A stretch of DNA of 7,555 nt from Clostridioides sp. (GTDB taxonomy: Bacteria > Bacillota > Clostridia > Peptostreptococcales > Peptostreptococcaceae). Each line of letters begins with the position of its first letter. Within the stretch, counting starts at the first letter, position 1. Shown here one piece after another: positions 1 to 5,234 of the stretch. The DNA lies in the NCBI GenBank assembly GCA_031272305.1, contig JAISUA010000068.1, positions 1-7,555 on the forward strand. The letters are read 5' to 3'. Under the pieces are notes generated by a model, which had not been told where the DNA came from, did not search any database, and was given only the letters and a program-made list of their open reading frames with translations. The position numbers were made by a program, and so were the translations under genes.

Positions 1-78
1 AATTTAACCTAAATTGCAATGTATTTTTATTGGTGAATTTTTATTTAAAAAATACTAGTATATTTTTTTAGTTCGTTG

Positions 79-84
79 TATAAT
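79..84 (+). promoter_or_regulatory. Possible -10 box at left edge
   Basis: A perfect TATAAT lies here, but no good -35 box sits 16-18 bp upstream. In DNA this AT-rich such a match can occur by chance. If it is used, a plus-strand transcript would start near 91 and run into the hairpin at 166-195, giving a short RNA with no evident ORF. Confidence 0.2.
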
Positions 85-165
85 ATAAAAAAGAAGAGAA
101 AATAATCTACTAGCTAAGATTGGATTCTCAATAAGGACTAAAGAAATTAATCTTCAGTATTATCG

Positions 166-195
166 GAACCGCTACTGTTCTCAGCAGAGCGGTTC
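166..195. terminator. GC-rich hairpin downstream of dusB
   Basis: The arms gaaccgct (166-173) and agcggttc (188-195) pair perfectly, and ctg/cag inside extends the stem past one bulged A. This is the most GC-rich stem in the flank. On the plus strand it is followed by the U-rich stretch tctttaattt; on the minus strand no U-run follows. It therefore looks like a terminator for plus-strand transcription, possibly also a stabilising 3' end for the dusB message. An outer inverted repeat, attaatctt (146-154) with aagattaat (208-216), encloses it and overlaps the dusB stop codon. Confidence 0.45.
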
Positions 196-211
196 TTTAA
201 TTTACCAAAGA

Positions 212-1498
212 TTAATTCTGAAAGTTATTTAAATATTCTTTTAACATATATACGACTTCATTATATGTTTCTAACTTATTGATTTCATTTCTAACTTTAG
301 CAGAGTTTTTCATTCCTTTTAAATACCAACCTATGTGCTTCCTCATCTCTCTTATCGCTACATACTCGCCATCTTCTTGTATTGCCAAATCTAAATGTTC
401 TATAATTGTATCAATTTTTTCTTGATTTGAAACTTCATCAACTTTGTATTTTTCTATTTTGTCACTTATTCTAATTTTAATACTAGTCAAATCTGTTTCC
501 TCAACATTTTTTAGCTCTATCTTCCTTAATTCATCTAAATCTATATTATTTTTCAAAAAATTATTTATCCTATTAAAAATCCACGGATTTCCTTGAGCTC
601 CTCTTCCTATCATAATCGCATCACAATGAGTTATGATAAACATTTTTATAGCATCTTCGATACTTGTGACATCACCATTTCCTATTACAGGAATCTTTAC
701 ACTATCTTTTATTTTTCTGATTATATCCCAATCAGCATTCCCAGAATAATATTGTTCTCTCGTTCTTCCATGAATTGTTATAGCTGACACTCCTGCTTGT
801 TCTGCAAGTTTTGCAATCTGAACAGCGTTTATAGAATTTTCGTCCCATCCTTTTCTCATCTTAACAGTGACAGGTTTTTTAGATGCTTTCACTACACTTT
901 CCATAATTTTGTAAGCTAGTTTTGGATTTTTCATGAGTGCTGAACCATCTCCATTTTTTACAACTTTTGGAGCTGGACAACCCATATTTATATCTAAAAT
1001 TTCATTTGGATAATCATTTAAAATTTCTGTAGCTCGTCCCATAAAATCCGGTTCTGAACCAAATATTTGTACTGCAACAGGATGTTCTTCCTCTTTTATA
1101 TTCAACATCTTTTTAGTTTTTTGATCATCATAGCAAAGAGCCTTCGCATTTATCATCTCTGTATAAAGCAAGTCACACCCCTTTCGCTTGCAGATAATTC
1201 TAAACGCAAGATCAGTAACACCAGCCATAGGAGCTAAAAACACTCTACCTTCTGATGAAAACCCTCCTATTTGTAATTTACCACTATTTTTTTTTGATAA
1301 ATCTAAGCTATTTTTTCTTGATAAATCCAATCCATTTTTTATTGAATTTCGATTTTCACAATCTAGCTCATAAGAATTTCCGTTCAAATCTGCTTTTTTT
1401 TGCAGACTTATATTTTCTTGCAAACCTATTTCTTCTTGCAAACCTGTTTCTTCTTGCAAACTTGTTTTGTTTTGCATACTTAAATTTTCTATTTCCAT
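212..1498 (-). CDS. dusB: tRNA-dihydrouridine synthase (DusB/NifR3 type) with repeat-built N-terminal extension
   Basis: This FMN enzyme reduces uridine to dihydrouridine in tRNA D-loops. The TIM-barrel motifs are in order: APMAGVTD (89-96), NMGCPAP with the catalytic acid Cys174, KMRKGW (213-218), IHGRTREQ (242-249), IGNGDV (272-277) and IGRGAQGNPW (297-306); the helical tRNA-binding domain runs to 428. Family members usually begin near residue 74 and have about 320-350 residues, so about 73 residues are extra at the N-terminus. These are repeats: six-residue units at 7-42 and eight-residue units at 56-71. No ATG lies between residue 8 and Met91 in the barrel, and AGGAAGAGGT sits 10 nt before this ATG, so the extension appears to be translated. 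Residues about 315-363 also look some 30 longer than usual. It lies 32 bp behind coaX, probably co-transcribed. Function is well supported; substrate position in tRNA is not. Confidence 0.95.
   Translation of the reverse strand: MEIENLSMQNKTSLQEETGLQEEIGLQENISLQKKADLNGNSYELDCENRNSIKNGLDLSRKNSLDLSKKNSGKLQIGGFSSEGRVFLAPMAGVTDLAFRIICKRKGCDLLYTEMINAKALCYDDQKTKKMLNIKEEEHPVAVQIFGSEPDFMGRATEILNDYPNEILDINMGCPAPKVVKNGDGSALMKNPKLAYKIMESVVKASKKPVTVKMRKGWDENSINAVQIAKLAEQAGVSAITIHGRTREQYYSGNADWDIIRKIKDSVKIPVIGNGDVTSIEDAIKMFIITHCDAIMIGRGAQGNPWIFNRINNFLKNNIDLDELRKIELKNVEETDLTSIKIRISDKIEKYKVDEVSNQEKIDTIIEHLDLAIQEDGEYVAIREMRKHIGWYLKGMKNSAKVRNEINKLETYNEVVYMLKEYLNNFQN
1286..1333 (-). repeat. 24-bp tandem repeat in dusB
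   Basis: Two adjacent 24-bp units encode GLDLSRKN and SLDLSKKN (residues 56-63 and 64-71), just before the conserved barrel. In-frame duplication is the simplest explanation. Confidence 0.75.
1373..1480 (-). repeat. 18-bp tandem repeat in dusB 5' end
   Basis: On the plus strand ttgca recurs at 1400, 1418, 1436, 1454 and 1472, an exact 18-bp period. The encoded units are SMQNKT, SLQEET, GLQEEI, GLQENI, SLQKKA and a decayed DLNGNS (residues 7-42). The middle copies are closest to each other and the outer ones more diverged, as expected of slippage expansion. The product is hydrophilic and probably helical or disordered. Confidence 0.85.
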
Positions 1499-1521
1499 TA
1501 AATATATTACCTCTTCCTAAT

Positions 1522-1536
1522 CACTAAAACTTAGTG
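1522..1536 (-). other. Small dyad over the coaX stop codon
   Basis: Arms cactaa (1522-1527) and ttagtg (1531-1536) form a 6-bp stem with a 3-nt loop covering the coaX TAA in the coaX-dusB gap. No U-tract follows in the reading direction, so it is more likely a weak intercistronic hairpin than a terminator. Confidence 0.35.
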
Positions 1537-2316
1537 TTTTTGTTCTACGTCTATATTTTTCTCATATATAACTCTAAGTCCATCTAGTGTAAGCATAGAA
1601 TCTACAACATCTATAGCATCTGTTTCAGAGGCTATTAAATTTGCAAGTCCTCCTGTAGCTATAACTTTCACATCTTTGTTTTTAAGCTCTTTCTTCATTT
1701 TGCTAACTATCTTTTCCACTAAACCTACATATCCGTAAATAATTCCTGATTGCATAGATTCTACAGTATTTTTACAAATAACTTTTCCAGGTTTGATAAG
1801 TTCCACTCTAGGAAGTTTTGATGCTCTTTCAAACAGTGCATCACTTGAAATTTTTATTCCAGGAGCAATAGTTCCTCCAAGATACTCTTTTTTATCTGAG
1901 ATTGCACAAAAAGTTGTCGCAGTTCCAAAGTCGACAATTATTAGAGGCGTCTTATACTTTTCTATACCTGCTACTGCATTTACAATCCTATCTGCTCCAA
2001 CTTGTTTAGGATTGTCGTATTTTATATTCAAACCAGTTTTGATTCCTGGTCCAACTATTTTAGGAATAATTCCACAATATTTGTAACAAAAATTTTCAAC
2101 TGCATGCATTACATTTGGAACAACTGAAGATATTATGATATCAACGAAAGAATGTGGATCTATTCCACTTTTATCAAAGAAACTTTGTACTATTATTCCA
2201 TATTCATCAGATGTTCTGTCCTTGTCGGTTTTGATTCTCCAAGATTTTTTTAATTCTTTACCCTCGTAAATCCCCAATACCATATTCGTGTTTCCTATGT
2301 CAAAAACTAAAATCAT
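1531..2316 (-). CDS. coaX: Type III pantothenate kinase
   Basis: CoaX phosphorylates pantothenate to 4'-phosphopantothenate with ATP in the cytosol, the first committed step of coenzyme A synthesis. The protein shows the ASKHA-fold signatures of the type III enzyme: the phosphate loop DIGNTN (6-11) with Asp6, GADR (107-110) with the catalytic Asp109, DFGTATTF (129-136), and GGTIAPG (147-153). A length of 261 residues is normal for the family, with no insertions. The ATG is preceded by AAGAAGGG (2326-2333) at a 9-nt spacing. A promoter with -35 and -10 boxes lies about 90-120 bp upstream. CoaX enzymes are insensitive to CoA feedback and usually need a monovalent cation (family knowledge). Proximity to dusB is a familiar clostridial arrangement; proximity to the transporter gene gives uptake plus activation. 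Confidence 0.96.
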   Translation of the reverse strand: MILVFDIGNTNMVLGIYEGKELKKSWRIKTDKDRTSDEYGIIVQSFFDKSGIDPHSFVDIIISSVVPNVMHAVENFCYKYCGIIPKIVGPGIKTGLNIKYDNPKQVGADRIVNAVAGIEKYKTPLIIVDFGTATTFCAISDKKEYLGGTIAPGIKISSDALFERASKLPRVELIKPGKVICKNTVESMQSGIIYGYVGLVEKIVSKMKKELKNKDVKVIATGGLANLIASETDAIDVVDSMLTLDGLRVIYEKNIDVEQKH

Positions 2317-2406
2317 TGTTTTTTTCCCTTCTTATTATTTATAAAATTTTATATTATATCATTTTCTCTATTATTTGATTATAATTAAATAAATTTTCTA
2401 TATGTT

Positions 2407-2435
2407 AATATAACCAAAAGTATGGTTTTAGTCAA
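2407..2435 (-). promoter_or_regulatory. coaX-dusB promoter with a dyad in the spacer
   Basis: Read on the minus strand: TTGACT (2430-2435), 17-bp spacer, TATATT (2407-2412), each box 5 of 6 to the vegetative consensus. The expected start is near 2400, giving a leader of about 80 nt. The spacer and its edge hold a dyad, AACCA-N6-TGGTT, placed where a repressor would block RNA polymerase. The regulator is unknown. Confidence 0.7.
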
Positions 2436-2483
2436 TATTTTAATAGATTATTTTTATTTATTATTTTTCTTGCTTATTTAAAT

Positions 2484-2515
2484 AAAAAAAGACGAAACCC
2501 TTTATGAGAATCATC
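2484..2515 (-). terminator. Intrinsic terminator after the transporter gene
   Basis: On the minus strand gatga (2515-2511) pairs with tcgtc (2495-2491, one G-U). After a 2x2 U-U internal loop, ctc pairs with ggg (one G-U), closing a 5-nt loop, and seven U residues follow at once (2490-2484). It sits about 180 bp past the transporter stop and just before the coaX promoter, so it would separate the two units. The stem is modest. Confidence 0.55.
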
Positions 2516-2525
2516 TTTCAAATTT

Positions 2526-2569
2526 ATTTCAATAAAATCTCTTTGTTCCTATTTCCCATTTATTGAAAT
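2526..2569. repeat. 11-bp inverted repeat, with one arm repeated again at 2618-2631
   Basis: atttcaataaa (2526-2536) and tttattgaaat (2559-2569) are perfect inverted copies separated by 22 nt. The 14-mer tttcaataaaatct at 2527-2540 recurs at 2618-2631. All lie in the untranslated stretch between the transporter stop and its terminator. No coding potential is apparent in 2516-2697, which is very pyrimidine-rich on the plus strand. Confidence 0.5.
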
Positions 2570-2697
2570 TGTCATTCAGTGAAATCTTTTTTTATTTTCT
2601 TTTCCTTAAAATTATTTTTTCAATAAAATCTTTTTGCTATTATTTTTTCTCTCTTATAAATTTTTTATATTTTGATTTGTATTTATCAATATTATAT

Positions 2698-3429
2698 TTA
2701 TTTGAAATTTTTCTTTTTTCTATTAAATATAACTGCTATTGGCGAAACTATACACGCTGCCACTATGGCTTCAGGAATACCATTTGTCACAGCAATACCT
2801 GCTATTGCTTTTGCTGCTTGACCACTGATACCAAGTATCTCCATATATCTGTCAGCATACAATAGATAAATTGTTCCTAGAACACCTACTGTATTCAGAA
2901 GGGAACCTATAAGTCCTGCTATAAATCCTGATGCAGAAACTTTTTTTGTTGCCTTTAAAATTCCCAAATAAACATAATACACTAAAAATCCCATCAATAC
3001 TCTAGGCACAATTGATACAAGTGGATTCATAAATATAAATGATGTCACTGTAGGAGTAGTTACTGCTCTAAAAAAACTTGTAAGACCAAATACCAATCCA
3101 ATTATAGCACCTACTATAGGTCCTTCAACAATTGCTCCAATGATAACTGGCAAATGCATTATAGTAGCACTTACAGGTCCTATTTGAAGATAACCTATAG
3201 GTGTCAAAGATAACATAATACATACTGATGATAATAGAGCAATTATAGTCATTTTTCTGACGCTGATTTTTGTTTTTTTTGCTACGTTGATTGTTTCTTG
3301 TATTTCTTTAATTCCTTGTGTTTTCTGTGTTTTTTGTATTTCTTTAATTCCTTGTGTTTTCTGTGTTTCTTTCACTTCTTGTGTTTTCCCTAAAACGTTT
3401 GAATCTTGAATAGCTGACGAGTTATTCAT
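2698..3429 (-). CDS. panT: ECF transporter S component, probably pantothenate-specific (PanT-like)
   Basis: This is a small integral membrane protein that would bind a vitamin and work with a shared EcfT-EcfA-EcfA' energising module encoded elsewhere. About six hydrophobic segments are visible, at roughly 60-80, 86-100, 104-120, 132-158, 166-191 and 211-236. Characteristic stretches are LTPIGYLQIGP (75-85), HLPVIIGAI (92-100), FMNPLVSIVPR (133-143) and a basic C-terminus. Residues 1-58 are a charged cytoplasmic extension longer than usual, with KTQ-rich repeats at 15-47. The start ATG has GGAGGTG eight nt upstream. Pantothenate as substrate is inferred from sequence resemblance and the nearby coaX; another vitamin is possible. 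It has its own promoter and terminator. Membership of the ECF S family is firm, the substrate less so. Confidence 0.82.
   Translation of the reverse strand: MNNSSAIQDSNVLGKTQEVKETQKTQGIKEIQKTQKTQGIKEIQETINVAKKTKISVRKMTIIALLSSVCIMLSLTPIGYLQIGPVSATIMHLPVIIGAIVEGPIVGAIIGLVFGLTSFFRAVTTPTVTSFIFMNPLVSIVPRVLMGFLVYYVYLGILKATKKVSASGFIAGLIGSLLNTVGVLGTIYLLYADRYMEILGISGQAAKAIAGIAVTNGIPEAIVAACIVSPIAVIFNRKKKNFK
3299..3368 (-). repeat. 36-bp tandem duplication in panT 5' end
   Basis: A 34-nt stretch at 3299-3332 is repeated without a mismatch at 3335-3368 (period 36). It encodes KTQGIKEIQ twice, at residues 24-32 and 36-44, with a diverged third version, KTQEVKETQ, at 15-23. Perfect identity at wobble positions points to a recent duplication. 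Confidence 0.9.
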
Positions 3430-3446
3430 TTTTCATACACCTCCGT

Positions 3447-3469
3447 TTCGGCTCACATCGGATGCCGAA
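3447..3469 (-). promoter_or_regulatory. Leader hairpin next to the panT ribosome site
   Basis: ttcggc and gccgaa arms (3464-3469 and 3447-3452) form a 6-bp GC-containing stem, with cat/atg able to pair inside the loop. It ends three nt before GGAGGTG (3438-3444). The position could modulate translation, but I do not recognise it as a known riboswitch. Confidence 0.4.
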
Positions 3470-3530
3470 CTTCTAAAATATTTTTTAAATTTATTTTTAA
3501 TAGTCGTACTTATATTATTAAAATGTACGC

Positions 3531-3572
3531 TACAATAAAAATTATTGTATCAACTTTATTATTTAATGTCAA
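3531..3572 (-). promoter_or_regulatory. panT promoter with palindrome over the -10 and start site
   Basis: On the minus strand, TTGACA (3567-3572, perfect), 17-bp spacer, TACAAT (3544-3549, with an upstream TG as in extended -10 promoters). An exact dyad, tacaataa-AAA-ttattgta (3531-3549), covers the -10 and the expected start near 3537, a classic repressor position. The resulting leader would be about 107 nt. A weaker cgtac/gtacg pairing lies within that leader, at about 3504-3529. Confidence 0.72.
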
Positions 3573-3604
3573 TACAATCAATTCTATTTTCAACGAAAAT
3601 TTAG

Positions 3605-3751
3605 TTCTCATAATAAGACTTATAAGAAGTTGAAATAAAACCAAGGTAATAAGTCTAGTTATTCGAAGTGCGAAAACATACGTTTTCTATCATATGCACT
3701 TCTCATAATAAGACTTTCAAGAAGTTATATTAAAATCAAGGTTGCAAGTCT
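3605..3751. repeat. Direct duplication of the peptidase gene 3' end
   Basis: Positions 3605-3656 and 3700-3751 align without gaps over 52 bp with nine differences (about 83% identity, counted by eye), 95 bp apart. The second copy contains the last codons and stop of the peptidase gene; the first is non-coding and upstream of the panT promoter. Each copy has its own inverted ends: agacttat/ataagtct in the first, and a 9-of-10 match, agacttgcaa/ttgaaagtct, in the second. Confidence 0.75.
3665..3702. other. Two-part hairpin between the duplicated copies
   Basis: gaagtgc (3665-3671) pairs with gcacttc (3696-3702), and directly inside gaaaac (3672-3677) pairs with gttttc (3682-3687) around a 4-nt loop, leaving an 8-nt bulge on one side. 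No U-tract follows on either strand, so a classical terminator is unlikely. Confidence 0.55.
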
Positions 3752-4692
3752 TGATATGATATGATTCCATCCACGCTATTTGCGTTTTTGACAGCATTTA
3801 TTATACTTTTCTCCATAACTTCTACTGCTATAGATCCAAGTAGACTTATATCTGTTTCTATTTCGCCAGTAGCTAATGTGAAGATTGCATCTCCATCATG
3901 TTCAGTATGAATAGGGAATATCGCTTTTGCATAACCGTCGTGTGCCATTTGAGATACCTTTTTGCACTGTGCTTTTGTAAGTTTAGCATTCGTCACTATA
4001 GCACCTATAGTTGTATTATCTATTTTGAATCCATTCGTTTTTGCCATAGATTTCATAACTTCATACCCATTTGCAAAAGATTTTTTATCATGTGTCAATG
4101 CTCCTGCAATTATTTTTCCATTTTCGTACACATCTCCAAGTGCGTTAACTGCTACTATGGCACTCACTACAAGTCCATTTTCAAGTTTTATTGAGTAAGT
4201 TCCTATTCCACCTTTCATAGAATTTTCAGGACCTAGACATTTTCCAACTGTAGCACCACAACCTGCTCCGTAATTTCCTTGCATAAATTTTTCTGAACTT
4301 GCACATTCACAAGCCTTGTATCCCATTTTTTTATCTGGTCTTATTTTTGGATTTCCTACTGCCAAATCAAATAACACTGCACCTACAACTATAGGAACAA
4401 CACCTACTCCTACGTCAAATCCAATACCTTTTTCTTCTAGATATTGACTTACTCCACAAGATGCCTCAAGTCCAAATGAAGACCCTCCTGACAAGACTAT
4501 GGCATGTACTTTTTGAACCATATTTATCGGATCTAGAAGATCTGTTTCTCTTGTTCCTGGAGCAGAACCTCTAACATCTACACCACAAGTCGCACCTTTC
4601 TCACAAATTATAACTGTGCAACCTGTAAGTGCAACTTCATCTTGTGCTTGTCCTACTTTTATACCCTCAACATCTAATAAATTTTTTTTCAT
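3736..4692 (-). CDS. P1-family (S58) self-processing aminopeptidase, DmpA/BapA/NylC type
   Basis: This is an N-terminal-nucleophile hydrolase of 318 residues. Family members cut themselves once to form two chains, then release N-terminal residues from short peptides; described members act on D-amino acids, beta-amino acids or nylon oligomers. Visible signatures are GVDVRGSAPGTRETDLLDP (37-55), VLSGGSSFGLEA (66-77), MQGNYGAGCGATVGK (137-151), and DNTTIGAIVTNAKLTKAQ (225-242). By analogy with NylC, cleavage would fall between Asn226 and Thr227, making Thr227 the nucleophile. The conserved IHTEHDGD stretch follows at 261-268. I chose the ATG ending at 4692 because AAGGAG lies 6 nt before it and homologous sequence begins there. 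An upstream in-frame TTG (4786-4788) and two ATGs (4747-4749, 4720-4722) lack good ribosome sites. Substrate unknown; no signal peptide. Its pantothenate-gene neighbours suggest a beta-alanyl substrate as a hypothesis. Confidence 0.88.
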   Translation of the reverse strand: MKKNLLDVEGIKVGQAQDEVALTGCTVIICEKGATCGVDVRGSAPGTRETDLLDPINMVQKVHAIVLSGGSSFGLEASCGVSQYLEEKGIGFDVGVGVVPIVVGAVLFDLAVGNPKIRPDKKMGYKACECASSEKFMQGNYGAGCGATVGKCLGPENSMKGGIGTYSIKLENGLVVSAIVAVNALGDVYENGKIIAGALTHDKKSFANGYEVMKSMAKTNGFKIDNTTIGAIVTNAKLTKAQCKKVSQMAHDGYAKAIFPIHTEHDGDAIFTLATGEIETDISLLGSIAVEVMEKSIINAVKNANSVDGIISYQDLQP

Positions 4693-4775
4693 AACAAACT
4701 CCTTTTTAAATTTATAATTCATAACAAATTTTTTAAATTTATAGTTCATAACAAACTCATTTTTTAAATTTATAA
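4690..4775 (-). repeat. Triplicated translation-start module of the peptidase gene
   Basis: Three copies, of 30 bp (4690-4719), 27 bp (4720-4746) and about 29 bp (4747-4775), each contain a TTTGTTATG start context followed or preceded by an ATAAATTTAAAAA run. Only the copy nearest the gene has a proper AAGGAG; the middle one has none and the outer has ATGAG. All three ATGs are in the same frame. Confidence 0.85.
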
Positions 4776-4776
4776 C

Positions 4777-4782
4777 ATTATA
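4777..4782 (-). promoter_or_regulatory. Candidate -10 box of the peptidase gene
   Basis: A perfect TATAAT on the minus strand just upstream of the triplicated start region. No convincing -35 lies 17 bp away; TTGTCA is present but 22 bp off. If used, transcription would begin near 4770 and exclude the upstream TTG start. Confidence 0.3.
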
Positions 4783-4870
4783 AATCAATATTCTTTCTTC
4801 TATATGACAATTTCTTCTTTTAAGTAAATTTTATAATAAGTTCCTTTCATTTTCTAGTACTTACTATAAG

Positions 4871-4978
4871 TTTGCACAAAATATCTTACACTACCAACTT
4901 TTTATTATAAAAGCAAGAATTCTCGGTACTTTAGTGCCGAGATGAATTGACTATTCGCTTCCGTATGTACAGTGCAAA
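4871..4978. other. Hairpin element in the divergent intergenic region
   Basis: Outer inverted repeats tttgcac (4871-4877) and gtgcaaa (4972-4978) enclose a strong hairpin: tctcggtac (4921-4929), loop ttta, gtgccgaga (4934-4942), nine pairs with one G-U. The preceding aagcaagaa and the TTTA loop resemble the hairpin near the right end of IS200/IS605-type (TnpB) elements. No tnpB coding sequence is present, so at most this is a relic or a dispersed repeat. The rest of the 4789-5234 gap shows only the promoter below. Confidence 0.4.
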
Positions 4979-5141
4979 ACAGCTATTCCTTGTGTAATTA
5001 GTTGATGTACTTATCTTACTTTAATTTAAAATACTTCATAGCGAAATTCACCTGTATTTATCCAACCTAAATTGATTGCATACTTTTTTAATTTCCACTA
5101 CGAAATATATAAAACTTTTTCTCTCTTTAACATATTTCTCT

Positions 5142-5170
5142 GTAACATATTTCAAATTTATAAATATAAT
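5142..5170 (+). promoter_or_regulatory. Promoter of the collagen-like/propeller gene
   Basis: GTAACA (5142-5147, 4 of 6), 17-bp spacer, TATAAT (5165-5170, perfect). The -35 overlaps the second copy of an 11-bp direct repeat, taacatatttc (5128-5138 and 5143-5153), which could be a regulator site. The start would be near 5177. I found no clear mother-cell sporulation sigma site. Confidence 0.45.
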
Positions 5171-5234
5171 AATTAATAGAATGTAAATCGTATTTGCATT
5201 AATATTAGCATTTAATTTTCTAGGAGGTTATCTT

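Noticed and set aside
146..216. T-box or other known riboswitch
   Set aside because: No T-box consensus or known aptamer core was found, and the hairpin lies downstream of dusB rather than ahead of a visible gene.
1188..1527. Plus-strand ORFs opposite the dusB 5' end
   Set aside because: They mirror the AT-rich repeats of the dusB N-terminus, lack ribosome sites and have no recognisable motifs.
3898..4198. Plus-strand ORFs inside the peptidase gene
   Set aside because: Antisense shadows of a well-supported gene; no family resemblance and no ribosome site.
4693..4788. Longer start of the peptidase gene at an upstream TTG
   Set aside because: No ribosome site precedes it, the added 32 residues are only the translated repeat, and a candidate -10 box overlaps its first codons.
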